Source: Gracilimonas sp046602855
Lineage (GTDB): Bacteria > Bacteroidota > Rhodothermia > Balneolales > Balneolaceae
Length of the DNA stretch: 64,000 nucleotides
Assembly: GCF_046602855.1 (NCBI RefSeq)
Contig: NZ_JBKINJ010000003.1
Span: 74,552-138,551, forward strand
Direction: 5' to 3'
The position numbers and the translations under genes are program-made. Under the pieces are notes generated by a model, which did not search any database, was not told the origin of the DNA, and saw only the letters and a list, made by a program, of their open reading frames with translations. Positions within the stretch are counted from its first letter, which is position 1. Each line of letters starts with the position of its first letter. Shown piece after piece: positions 34,404-43,260 of this stretch.

Positions 34404-36197
34404 TTAATTTAAACCGCTGCCGTTATCCTTTTGAACATTGTTTTCACCTGATGAAAAGTCAGAATCTTCCAGCCTGAAATTAATTGACATAGCATATTGA
34501 ACTCGAACCGGTTGACCACGCTGTATACCCGGCTCAAACTTGGCTTCCTTGACTACTCGAAGTGCCTCTTCGTCTGCGCCGCCACCAATACCTCGAACGA
34601 CTTGAGCATTTTCTACGTCCCCATTCTCATTCACAATAAACTGAACAGTGACACGGCCTTCTATACCGGCTCGCCTAGCCCTGGTTGGATACTGGATCTT
34701 ACTCTGAATTGATTTCATACCGTCAATTAATACGGGCATTTTTTCCACAACTACGAAATAATCCTCTTTTTTTTGATCAACTGACGAAATGTATTCAGAA
34801 ACATAATCGTCAAGTGATTTGAAAGGACTGGCAACGCCATGAGAGAAACCTTTTATGGCTGCAGGATAGTGTTCTACCCAAACATCAACCTGACTGTTTA
34901 TCTCAGGAAGCACATCTTCTGTAGATTTAATGACTACATTTAATTCATTAATTGTAAATGAGATGTTATCCTCATCTATTTTACCTGCTTTGATTCCTTT
35001 ATTGAATTGAACAGGTGAAATTTTAAAAACACCGTGGTCGTTAGCATTCAGGAAAAAGGCGGATACTCCTGTTGTTGTAAATCCAACCCCGGGTTCAGGT
35101 TCAATAATAGTCTGACCATTAATCTCTAATTCAAGTCCCGAAACCTGAAATTCTGTGTTCTCTAACTCTTCCTCAGATAAGCTTTGTGGCCCTCTAAGGT
35201 CTGAGCAGGCAATAGGTAGTGTAATTCCAACGATCATCAGCAATAAAAAAGCGATGCTTTGCCGGAAGGAGGCTTTATGTAATTTGTGATATTTCATGGT
35301 TTTGATCCGTTTCTTTAAGGTTGAGTTCTTCACTGCCATGCTTACTGACAACCGTCCCGCGCCGCTGCTTAAAGGAACTAACTCATAAAGCAGACTGGCA
35401 TAGGATTTTATGGAGAAATCGGATCTGGAAAGTACTTCCTGATCACAGGAAATTTCCCGGTAGGTGTCTATCTCCTGATTTCCATACCGTATGAGGGGGT
35501 GGAACCAAAAGAGCGATTCGACCATAGATAAGGCTAGCTGCAGCAGATAATCACCGCGTTTAATATGGGTGAGTTCGTGATGAAGGGCCATCTCCAGTTT
35601 TTCCGGTTCGTGCTGTAATAATTTAGGGAGCACGATCACCGGCTGCTTCCATCCAAAAGTGAATGGAACCAGCGGATGATCATGAAAAGCTAATTTTATC
35701 GTTCGGTTGTTGTAAGGTTCATTCGAAAGTACGTTCTGCAATTCCGTGATGTGCAGGTTCTTGTATAGTGATTTTAGCGCCAGGTAATTACTGATGAGTC
35801 GCCCGATCATGAATAAGGAAACGAGACCAAGGATCATGGTACCCATCCCAATCAAAAGAGACGGTTCAAGCCAGTTAATGGATATTTCAGCAGAAGACTC
35901 ATTGCCTGAGGGTACTAACTCAATAGGATTTTGAACCACAAAAAAAGCTGTTTCGATGTTCGATTCAGCAAACCAGACCGGAATATGATTCATCAGCGCA
36001 GCAGCTCCGATCCCAAAAGGTAACGAAAGCAGAGCAGCGGTTCGGAGGTGGTAATGAAAAAGTGGGTTCAGGTTATCGCGATTACGCAGTGCCAGGAATG
36101 CCAGTCCGCAACAAACCGTCCAGATAGCAAGTGGAAACCAAATGGCATCCAGGCTAAAGTTTCCAATTTCTTTCAAATAATAGATGAGTTCATACAT
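34404..36197 (-). CDS. BlaR1/MecR1-type M56 membrane peptidase fused to a TonB C-terminal domain
   Basis: About 597 residues from the ATG at 36197, with several N-terminal membrane helices. The M56 zinc motif is in MALHHELTHIKRGDYLLQL, with a downstream FWFHPLIRYGNQEID, and another helix lies near residue 310 (FRQSIAFLLLMIVGITLP). The periplasmic part ends in a TonB/TonB_C domain (QYPTRARRAGIEGRVTVQFIVNENGD...YAMSINFRL). It lacks the penicillin-binding sensor domain of BlaR1, so the signal is probably not a beta-lactam. Its ATG overlaps the blaI stop (TGATG), indicating translational coupling. Confidence 0.9.
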   Translation of the reverse strand: MYELIYYLKEIGNFSLDAIWFPLAIWTVCCGLAFLALRNRDNLNPLFHYHLRTAALLSLPFGIGAAALMNHIPVWFAESNIETAFFVVQNPIELVPSGNESSAEISINWLEPSLLIGMGTMILGLVSLFMIGRLISNYLALKSLYKNLHITELQNVLSNEPYNNRTIKLAFHDHPLVPFTFGWKQPVIVLPKLLQHEPEKLEMALHHELTHIKRGDYLLQLALSMVESLFWFHPLIRYGNQEIDTYREISCDQEVLSRSDFSIKSYASLLYELVPLSSGAGRLSVSMAVKNSTLKKRIKTMKYHKLHKASFRQSIAFLLLMIVGITLPIACSDLRGPQSLSEEELENTEFQVSGLELEINGQTIIEPEPGVGFTTTGVSAFFLNANDHGVFKISPVQFNKGIKAGKIDEDNISFTINELNVVIKSTEDVLPEINSQVDVWVEHYPAAIKGFSHGVASPFKSLDDYVSEYISSVDQKKEDYFVVVEKMPVLIDGMKSIQSKIQYPTRARRAGIEGRVTVQFIVNENGDVENAQVVRGIGGGADEEALRVVKEAKFEPGIQRGQPVRVQYAMSINFRLEDSDFSSGENNVQKDNGSGLN

Positions 36198-36577
36198 CAC
36201 TGATCCTCCATGTCATCGATCAGGTCTTTGAGTTCCTTAAGCTCTTTATCGCTGAGGTTTTCTCCTTTGACCAGAGTTTGTACAAGATCGGACGTGGATC
36301 CTTTAAATACTTTATCGATCAGTCCCGATACCAGATTGGATTGCACTTCTTCAGGCTCGATACGTGCACTGTATACATAGGTATTCCCGTCTTTATAATA
36401 TTTTAGGAAACCTTTATCATTCAAATTCTTCATAATAGTCATGACTGTAGTATAGGCTACTTTACGCTCTTTCAGGATGCGCTCTCTAACCTGGGCGACG
36501 GTAGCTTCACCCAGTGCCCACACGTGGTGCAGGATTTCCATTTCCGATTCTCCAAGGGGTGTCAGTGATTTTCTCAT
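36197..36577 (-). CDS. BlaI/MecI family transcriptional repressor
   Basis: 126 residues with the winged-helix LTPLGESEMEILHHVWALGEATVAQVRERIL and AYTTVMTIMKNLNDKGFL, and a C-terminal dimerisation region. In BlaI systems the M56 protease triggers cleavage of the repressor. The usual cleavage-site region would be in the C-terminal half. It is first in a two-gene operon behind a dyad operator candidate at 36594-36614, probably autoregulated. Confidence 0.93.
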   Translation of the reverse strand: MRKSLTPLGESEMEILHHVWALGEATVAQVRERILKERKVAYTTVMTIMKNLNDKGFLKYYKDGNTYVYSARIEPEEVQSNLVSGLIDKVFKGSTSDLVQTLVKGENLSDKELKELKDLIDDMEDQ

Positions 36578-36593
36578 GGCAGTGATTTAATTA

Positions 36594-36614
36594 ATTAGTA
36601 CTAATATAATAGTA
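36594..36614 (-). promoter_or_regulatory. Candidate BlaI-type operator
   Basis: Two overlapping dyads lie just before the blaI gene: ATTAGTACTAAT (36594-36605) and TACTA-N6-TAGTA (36599-36614). BlaI/MecI operators are AT-rich dyads of the TACA/TGTA type at the start of their own operon, so placement and form fit, although the half-site differs. Confidence 0.55.
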
Positions 36615-36638
36615 ATGATATAAAATTCAAGAATTATT

Positions 36639-37124
36639 TTAGGAAGGCTCGAGTATATTTAGGATCTGGCCGATTGATTCGCAGTAAGTAACATCGAAAT
36701 TACCAAGAGAATCGATAAAGACTTTGGTTTTGTTTGTCCAATTCAGGAGAAAGACAGGCTTTTCAGCTTTTAATGCGAAGGTGATCTCCGAAGTAGTTCC
36801 GGCACCCAAACCCACGGCTATCACTACATCAGCAGTCAGTACGTTAATATTATTCCGGGTGCTTCCCATGCCCGTTTTGATGGGAATATCAACATAATCC
36901 GATTGGTCACAACCGTTTTCGGAGGGTAAAATACCGATGGTCAAACCGCCACCGGCTTTAGCTCCTTTCATGGCAGCTTCCATCACACCTTCTGGTCTCC
37001 CACCTGTTAAGATCACGTGATTATGTTGGGCAAGTTCCTTACCGAGTTGAAAGGCGATTTCAATATCTGCATCAGTTGCACCTTCACCGGGCCCCATAAT
37101 ACCTATAATACTTTTGTCAATCAT
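36639..37124 (-). CDS. LOG-like (TIGR00725 family) nucleotide-binding protein
   Basis: 161 residues with a Rossmann-like fold: IGIMGPGEGAT, VILTGGRPEGVMEAAMKGAKAGGG, and MGSTRNNINVLTADVVIAVGLGAGTTSEITFALKAEKPV. These match the TIGR00725 group related to lysine-decarboxylase-like LOG proteins and Moco carrier proteins. The PGGxGTxxE motif of cytokinin-activating LOG is replaced by GLGAGTTSE. The biochemical role is unknown. Divergent from the photolyase gene. Confidence 0.85.
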   Translation of the reverse strand: MIDKSIIGIMGPGEGATDADIEIAFQLGKELAQHNHVILTGGRPEGVMEAAMKGAKAGGGLTIGILPSENGCDQSDYVDIPIKTGMGSTRNNINVLTADVVIAVGLGAGTTSEITFALKAEKPVFLLNWTNKTKVFIDSLGNFDVTYCESIGQILNILEPS

Positions 37125-37198
37125 ATCTGAGTATACTAGTTAGCCCGTTAATATTCGAATGAAGGAACGCAGAAAGCTTAATTAAACATTTATTTTGC

Positions 37199-38776
37199 AT
37201 GAACCGAACATACCTGACCAATATCGACACCTCTATCAGTGACGTAGATTTCACTCAGCATAAGAATGCCGTATTCATTCTGCACGATCAGCTGAATCTG
37301 GATACCTGGCCAAGCTGGATCCGTGAAGAGAAACCACTGCTCATATTCATAGAATCAGCTGCAAAAGGGAAGACTCTTCCATATCACAAAAAAAAGTTGG
37401 TATATCTTTTGAGCAGTATGCGTCATTTTGCTATTGAATGTGCCGAGGCCGGATTTCCTGTCTACTATCATTCCACTAAACAGCATTATGACAGAGCACT
37501 AAAGGATATACTGTCACAGTATGAAGACCTTCATTTTACTTTTATGACCCCATCCGAGTGGGACTCAAGGGAAAGACTTCGGACAGTGATATCCGAATTC
37601 AGTACCAAAGTAGAAGAGATTCCCAATAACTTCTTTTTGGCAGATGCAGAAGAATATAAAGAGCGCGTAAAAGACGGGTGGCTCATGGAATACTTTTATC
37701 GCGAAATGCGCCGCAAGACCGGTTATCTGATGGATGGGGAACAGCCTGAAGGCGGGGAGTGGAATTATGATGAACAGAATAGGGAAAAGCTTCCAAAGGA
37801 TCATTCTGTACCGTCAATTGCCGAAACAGAAACGGATGAGATAACCCGGGAAGTCATTGAAATGGTGGAGAAGTGGTATTCGGGTCATTTTGGAGAGAGT
37901 GAAGATTTCACCTATGCCGTGACCCGCAGGCAAGCTTTATACCGGCTAAATGAATTTATTGATGAACGTCTCGATGAATTTGGTCCGTACGAAGATGCGA
38001 TGGCACAGGGTAAATATGATCTGTTTCATTCACAGTTATCAGTGTATCTAAATAATGGCTTGATCCTTCCTAAAGAAGCATGCGATAAAGCAGAAGAAGC
38101 ATATAAGAACGGTAATGCCAGATTGAATTCTGTAGAAGGGTTCATTCGTCAGATCATAGGGTGGCGTGAATATATTCGGGTGTATTACGAAGCCATGATG
38201 CCGGAAGTTCGGGAGGCTAATCACTTTGATTTCACTAATAAGATACCGGAAATGTATTGGTCCGGCGAGACCAAAATGAACTGCATGAGTGAGTGCCTGA
38301 AACCTGTTATTGAGCAGGGTTATTCGCATCATATCCCACGCCTGATGGTACTCAGTAACTTCAGTAATCTTACTGAAACTGATCCGCGGGAATTGAATCG
38401 TTGGTTCCATTTAGCCTATGTGGATGCGTACGAATGGGTGGTTCTCCCAAACGTGCTGGGGATGTCGACGTTTGCTGACGGGGGAGTACTGGCTTCAAAA
38501 CCGTATGTGAGCAGTGGAAATTATATCAATAAAATGAGCGATTACTGTAAACACTGCGATTATAAGATCAGCAAGAAGACAGGTGAAGATGCATGTCCTT
38601 TCAATTATCTCTATTGGAACTTCATTGATAAACAGCGAGAGACGTTCTCCAAGAACGGCCGGGCCAACTTTATGGTGAATATGTTTGATAAGAAGAGCAA
38701 CGAGGATAAAAAAGCTATTTTTGAATCATCAGCGGACTTTTTGGAAGAGATTTCACGTTATAAGAAAGAACAATAA
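37199..38776 (+). CDS. FeS-type bacterial cryptochrome/photolyase (PhrB-like, probable (6-4) photolyase)
   Basis: 525 residues of the deoxyribodipyrimidine photolyase-related family. Four candidate [4Fe-4S] cysteines are visible: MNCMSEC, then CKHC and GEDACPFNYLYWNF in the C-terminal part, as in Agrobacterium PhrB. FAD-pocket helices are in IIGWREYIRVYYEAMMP and LNRWFHLAYVDAYEWVVLPNVLGMSTFADGG. Light-driven DNA repair is the expected role; (6-4) specificity is inferred from the family. A class II photolyase lies about 2.8 kb downstream. Confidence 0.9.
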   Translation: MNRTYLTNIDTSISDVDFTQHKNAVFILHDQLNLDTWPSWIREEKPLLIFIESAAKGKTLPYHKKKLVYLLSSMRHFAIECAEAGFPVYYHSTKQHYDRALKDILSQYEDLHFTFMTPSEWDSRERLRTVISEFSTKVEEIPNNFFLADAEEYKERVKDGWLMEYFYREMRRKTGYLMDGEQPEGGEWNYDEQNREKLPKDHSVPSIAETETDEITREVIEMVEKWYSGHFGESEDFTYAVTRRQALYRLNEFIDERLDEFGPYEDAMAQGKYDLFHSQLSVYLNNGLILPKEACDKAEEAYKNGNARLNSVEGFIRQIIGWREYIRVYYEAMMPEVREANHFDFTNKIPEMYWSGETKMNCMSECLKPVIEQGYSHHIPRLMVLSNFSNLTETDPRELNRWFHLAYVDAYEWVVLPNVLGMSTFADGGVLASKPYVSSGNYINKMSDYCKHCDYKISKKTGEDACPFNYLYWNFIDKQRETFSKNGRANFMVNMFDKKSNEDKKAIFESSADFLEEISRYKKEQ

Positions 38777-38805
38777 GTGATAATCTTAATGAACCGGGAA
38801 TAGAT

Positions 38806-39789
38806 ATGGAATTTACTCGAGTTAGTAATCTGGATTTTGAAATTTCACGTGTCACACTGGGAACTTGGGCCATCGGAGGATGGATGTGGGGTGGAACTAA
38901 TGAAGAACAAGCTGTTGACACCGTATTGGAGGCGTTGCGAAAGGGTATCACGACCATTGATACGGCACCTGTTTATGGTTTTGGGAAAAGTGAAGAACTA
39001 GTAGGACGAGCCGTTCAGGAATTTGGTGATAGGGAGAACATTCAAATTGCCACAAAAGCCGGTCTGGAATGGGATGAGGACGAAAATATAATCCGTAACT
39101 CAACACCTGAGCGTATCCTGAAAGAAATTGAAGATTCGTTAGAGAGACTTCAGACAAATTATATTGATATCTATCAGATTCACTGGCCGGATCTGAAAAC
39201 GAATTTCTCGGAAACTGCTGCTGTCTTAAAAGAACTTTATGAAAGCGGAAAGATAAGAGCAATTGGGGTTTCAAATTTTTCTCCGGAGCAAATGGATGAG
39301 TTTAGAAACACAGCTCCGATACACGTATGTCAGCCACCGTATAACCTGTTTGAACGTGAGATTGAGTCGGATCTGGTACCCTATTGTAAAGAAAATGACA
39401 TTAGTCTGCTTACATATGGAGCTCTTTGCCGTGGAATGCTGTCAGGCAAGATGGATGAGGATTACACCTTTGAGGAAGGAGATCAGCGAAAAGATCAGGA
39501 TCCAAAATTTCAGGGAGATGACTTTAGAAAATATCTGGAAGCAGTTGATAAACTTGAGGAATACGCTGCTCTTAACTTTGACAAGAAAGTTATACATCTG
39601 GCTGTAAGGTGGATCTTGGATAAAGGCATAGATTCAGCCATTTGGGGTGCAAGGAAGCCTGAGCAAGTTACATTCAATCAAGTATTTGGCTGGGAAATAT
39701 CAAAAGAACAGATAAACGAGATCGAAGAGATCGTTGAAGGAACCGTTGAAAGCCACTCACGTCCTGAATATATGGCACCACCGGAGTAA
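38806..39789 (+). CDS. Aldo/keto reductase
   Basis: 327 residues, TIM-barrel AKR with the catalytic tetrad context: ITTIDTAPVYGFGKSEELVG (Asp and Tyr), IATKAG (Lys) and DIYQIHWPD (His). GVSNFSPEQMDEF and the NADP-site WGARKPEQV near the C-terminus complete the fold. Substrate unknown. It starts 29 bases after the FeS-photolyase stop and is probably co-transcribed. Confidence 0.92.
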   Translation: MEFTRVSNLDFEISRVTLGTWAIGGWMWGGTNEEQAVDTVLEALRKGITTIDTAPVYGFGKSEELVGRAVQEFGDRENIQIATKAGLEWDEDENIIRNSTPERILKEIEDSLERLQTNYIDIYQIHWPDLKTNFSETAAVLKELYESGKIRAIGVSNFSPEQMDEFRNTAPIHVCQPPYNLFEREIESDLVPYCKENDISLLTYGALCRGMLSGKMDEDYTFEEGDQRKDQDPKFQGDDFRKYLEAVDKLEEYAALNFDKKVIHLAVRWILDKGIDSAIWGARKPEQVTFNQVFGWEISKEQINEIEEIVEGTVESHSRPEYMAPPE

Positions 39790-40227
39790 ATCATCATTTA
39801 GTATTATATGTATGTGTTTACAATTGCACCTGTAAGAAGTGTCGGGTCTATTGAATCTGAGTTAGATTATAAGCCTTTTTGGAGATTGTTATCCAAAGCG
39901 CCTGCAAGCTCATTTAAAAATAATTGCATGCCGCGAAAGATCTTATGGCCTAAAATGTTTATGATGCTGTTCATGTTTTGACCCGATGTCTCGGGAACGC
40001 GTAGTGCATGGGAACTTTTGAACATTAAGATGCTCTCAGAGTAACAATGTGGGTTTTTTTATGTCATTAATAGAATTCAGGTTATAAGCTTTTCATCTGA
40101 TAAACATTAAGCATACAGAGAAATACAAAGAGAGCTCAATTTTATCAAAAGACATAGCCTGAATTTACATTTTGCAATAATTACCGAATTTTCGCTTATT
40201 CTCTAAAACACTCATAAATCTTGTTTT
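39790..40227. other. Intergenic stretch with no recognisable gene
   Basis: A 58-codon open frame at 39808-39984 has no ribosome site and no family features. A small dyad CCCGA-N4-TCGGG lies near 39981-39994. The last 100 bases are AT-rich and presumably hold the promoter for the 40228-41590 pair. Confidence 0.5.
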
Positions 40228-40902
40228 ATGGAAAGAGAAACAAAACTGTTGATCGGGGGAATAGCCGTTGCTGCATTAGGCTTTTTTATCCCGCTTTATT
40301 TCGGGAAGATCTGGTTAGGTTTATTTATTGCATTTATTATTGGTGTAATATTTCTAGGCAGAGTATTAAGCCTGAGTGAAAAGGAATTCGAATCGAAAGT
40401 GGCTTACCGTATCTTTTATGGGTTGGTTGTATTGGTTGTTCTATTTCATGCGATCGCTTTTGCTCATGATTATGGAAGAAAGGACTACCAAAAAGACCTT
40501 TTGCTGGAGATACGTAAGACGATCGATTCCGGGGGCACGCAGGCCGATGTCCGTGAAAAATTGATCTACGTACTGGGACAGTATCACCAAAATGACAGGG
40601 AATCTATTGTGGCAACCTTTAAAGACGTGATGAATGAGCAAATAGGTGAAGATGGAATCTATTTATCAGATTTCGATCTCAGAAAGGCCGCCGGGGATAG
40701 CTCGATGTCTGATATAGATGAAGATAACCTGAATCATTTCTATGAAATAGATGAGGAAGCCGATGAGATAAGAGTTATTGTAGTCGCAGATGTCTCATTA
40801 GGATCTGACCCTGATTATAAAAATTATGATGGGCAAATAGGTCGGCACGAAATGATGTTCATCTTAAATAAAGAAGGGGTCAGTTATGAAGTTCTCAATT
40901 AG
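40228..40902 (+). CDS. Membrane protein of unknown function
   Basis: 224 residues. There are about three hydrophobic helices in the first 90 residues (LLIGGIAVAALGFFIPLYF, LGLFIAFIIGVIFL, IFYGLVVLVVLFHAIAFA), then a soluble acidic domain with a LREIRKTIDSGGTQADVREKL-like helical stretch and a beta-rich end. No family recognised. It overlaps the next gene by 17 bases. Confidence 0.75.
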   Translation: MERETKLLIGGIAVAALGFFIPLYFGKIWLGLFIAFIIGVIFLGRVLSLSEKEFESKVAYRIFYGLVVLVVLFHAIAFAHDYGRKDYQKDLLLEIRKTIDSGGTQADVREKLIYVLGQYHQNDRESIVATFKDVMNEQIGEDGIYLSDFDLRKAAGDSSMSDIDEDNLNHFYEIDEEADEIRVIVVADVSLGSDPDYKNYDGQIGRHEMMFILNKEGVSYEVLN

Positions 40903-41590
40903 AAGGATCAATGAATGGCTCATACTTGTGATGATCGTGGTTTTGGTGCCCATAGCTTTTGGTTTTGTCCAAAATAATTGGGATCTGTTGCCAAACGAAA
41001 TTAACTACTTGTTCAACATTCATCCAACCACAGTAATAACCGGCCTGGCTACGGTAGATGCCATTAACATTTTTAGTGGTGAAACAGTCGCGGGATTTTC
41101 GGTTACCTGGCGTACTGCTTCAATATACTTTAATGTAATATTGTATTTAATGCTTGGGCCGTTTTTATTTTTCAAAGGATTTAAGAAAGCTAAATCTGAT
41201 CCAAACAGAGCTAAACCCTGGTATTGGTATATCGGGTGTGCGATCTGCATAGGTTCGTTAATGGTTGTTCCGAAAGAGATCAATCATATGCGGGTACTTC
41301 AGAACACAGAAGCCGGTGCTGAAAAAAACCGCCAAAGAGACATGATGCGCGTTGAATTAGCCGAGGTAGGTTTTGCTGCGGCTGAATATGAGATAATTGA
41401 GGACGGGATAAACGAGTCGTTTAAAATTGAGTACCTGGATCTTCAAGACCTGAAATATGATCATTCAGTTGAAAGCATTCAGTCCGATACCCTTTTGGTG
41501 ATCTCAGTATCCAATCCGGAGCAGCCTGAGCTTGGCCATGTTATGGAAGTGAGGCCTCATAGCGAAAGTGTACTCCGTATTCGGAATTAG
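40886..41590 (+). CDS. Membrane protein of unknown function, partner of the upstream gene
   Basis: 234 residues. Hydrophobic helices lie near 11-30 (WLILVMIVVLVPIAFGFV), 85-105 (SIYFNVILYLMLGPFLFF) and 118-135 (WYWYIGCAICIGSLMVV). A soluble C-terminal domain follows (QRDMMRVELAEVGFAAAEYEII, then HVMEVRPHSESVLRI). The layout, helices then a small extracytoplasmic domain, mirrors the upstream protein. The 17-base overlap points to translational coupling and a joint complex. Family unknown. Confidence 0.75.
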   Translation: MKFSIRRINEWLILVMIVVLVPIAFGFVQNNWDLLPNEINYLFNIHPTTVITGLATVDAINIFSGETVAGFSVTWRTASIYFNVILYLMLGPFLFFKGFKKAKSDPNRAKPWYWYIGCAICIGSLMVVPKEINHMRVLQNTEAGAEKNRQRDMMRVELAEVGFAAAEYEIIEDGINESFKIEYLDLQDLKYDHSVESIQSDTLLVISVSNPEQPELGHVMEVRPHSESVLRIRN

Positions 41591-41620
41591 TTGTTCCTCA
41601 AATTGGTTTGCCCGAACAGA

Positions 41621-43114
41621 ATGCAGACTATTATGAAGAATATAAACAGCTACCGAAAATTCAGTAGAAACGATAAAGAGCCAAACCCGGATGGGGATTA
41701 CATTCTGTATTGGATGCAGATCAATCGGCGCTTTCAGTATAATTATGCCCTGGAATATGCTGTGGCGCTTGCCAATAAATTTGATAAACCTCTGCTCATA
41801 TATGAGGGTCTGAACGTCAACTATCCCTGGGCCAGTGACCGAATTCATACCTTCATGATGCAGGGCATGAAAGAGAACCTGGATCACGCCAAAGAGCAGA
41901 ACCTGAATTTTTATTCCTATCTGGAAACAGAGCCCAAAGCCGGGAAGGGGCTTATCTATCAGTTGGCTGAGAATGCGGTATCCGTTGTTTCAGATGAGTA
42001 TCCGGTTTTCATTATCAAAACACATAATGAGAACGTGGGGAAGAAGTTGGGGGTCCCTTATACTACTATCGATTCTAACGGGATCATTCCGCTGGGAGTA
42101 ACGGATAAAGATCCCTATTCGGCGTACTTATTTCGCAAGGTGATGCAAAAGAACTTCCTGGAAGCCTTTACTCATCCTCCAAAGAAAGACCCAATGGAGG
42201 ATCTTGAAAACAATGACAAGATATCGTTGCCAAATTCATTTACAGAAAAATATCCGCGAGCGGATGAGCATCTGAATGATATCGAAGATACGGTTTCAAA
42301 CTTACCGATCGATCATGATGTGAAAGCAGCTGAATTGACCGGAACCCGGCAGGCAGGCATGGGTAAGCTTGGACATTTCGTGGCTCATAACCTCCATCAG
42401 TATGATGATAAGAGGAACGACCCTGATGCCAATGCCTCAAGTGGATTGAGCCCGTGGCTGCACTTTGGAAAGATCAGTGAGTACGAGATCGTGAAGACGA
42501 TATTTGATCATCAACCAGAGGGGTGGGATCTGGATGACATCACTCCAAATAATGGCAAGAACTCCGGGTTCTTTAATGGTGACCCAAATATTGAGAGTTT
42601 TCTGGATGAGGTGATCACCTGGCGGGAAGTCGGGTTTCATTATGCCCATCACCGACCGGATTATGATCAGTTTGAAAGTCTGCCTGACTGGGCCTTGAAA
42701 ACGATGGGTAAACATGAAAGTGATGAAAGAGAATATATTTATAGCCTGGAAGAATTCGAGCAATCCAAGACTCATGATGAGATCTGGAATGCGGCTCAAA
42801 CCCAATTAAGAGAGACTGGGGTGATGCACAATTATCTCAGGATGTTATGGGGTAAGAAGATCATCGAGTGGACGCCTGATTACCGCACGGCCCTGGATTA
42901 TATGATCGAGTTGAATAATAAATATGCTCTTGATGGGCGTGACCCGAACAGCTACTCCGGCATCTTCTGGTGTTTCGGGAGATTCGACCGAGCCTGGCAG
43001 GAGCGACCGGTCTTTGGCAAACTGCGATACATGACGAGTGATTCTACTCGAAGAAAGGTGAAGCTGGATCGGTATTTGAATAAATATGGGAATCAGAAGT
43101 CCTTATTGGATTAA
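41621..43114 (+). CDS. Class II deoxyribodipyrimidine (CPD) photolyase
   Basis: About 497 residues from the ATG at 41621; another ATG at 41633 is equally possible, and the frame also opens at a TTG at 41591. The N-terminal antenna domain has LYWMQINRRFQYNYALEYAVALANKFDKPL, typical of class II enzymes. The FAD domain has GLSPWLHFGKISEYEIV, EVITWREVGFHYAHHRPDYDQFESLPDWA, MLWGKKIIEWTPDYRTALDYMIELNNKYALDGRDPNSYSGIFWCFGRFDRAW. It repairs cyclobutane pyrimidine dimers with light. Confidence 0.94.
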   Translation: MQTIMKNINSYRKFSRNDKEPNPDGDYILYWMQINRRFQYNYALEYAVALANKFDKPLLIYEGLNVNYPWASDRIHTFMMQGMKENLDHAKEQNLNFYSYLETEPKAGKGLIYQLAENAVSVVSDEYPVFIIKTHNENVGKKLGVPYTTIDSNGIIPLGVTDKDPYSAYLFRKVMQKNFLEAFTHPPKKDPMEDLENNDKISLPNSFTEKYPRADEHLNDIEDTVSNLPIDHDVKAAELTGTRQAGMGKLGHFVAHNLHQYDDKRNDPDANASSGLSPWLHFGKISEYEIVKTIFDHQPEGWDLDDITPNNGKNSGFFNGDPNIESFLDEVITWREVGFHYAHHRPDYDQFESLPDWALKTMGKHESDEREYIYSLEEFEQSKTHDEIWNAAQTQLRETGVMHNYLRMLWGKKIIEWTPDYRTALDYMIELNNKYALDGRDPNSYSGIFWCFGRFDRAWQERPVFGKLRYMTSDSTRRKVKLDRYLNKYGNQKSLLD

Positions 43115-43127
43115 TACCATATACAAC

Positions 43128-43169
43128 ATACACCGTAGGGGAAATTCATGAAGTACCCCTACGGTGTAT
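43128..43169. repeat. Palindromic repeat related to the 31560 element
   Basis: Arms ATACACCGTAGGGG (43128-43141) and CCCCTACGGTGTAT (43156-43169) are perfect 14-bp complements around AAATTCATGAAGTA, which matches the CAATTCATGAATTG centre of the 31560 palindrome. It lies in the photolyase-rarA spacer. Confidence 0.88.
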
Positions 43170-43260
43170 TTGGGATTTTGGCCTTTCTGAATTCTGATCA
43201 CTTCTTTCCCCTAAACCACATATCTTACATATACCTTTTCAATCACCACGAAATTGATTC

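Noticed and set aside
39808..39984. 58-codon open frame MYVFTIAPVRSVG...
   Set aside because: No ribosome site, odd composition and no partner; treated as non-coding.
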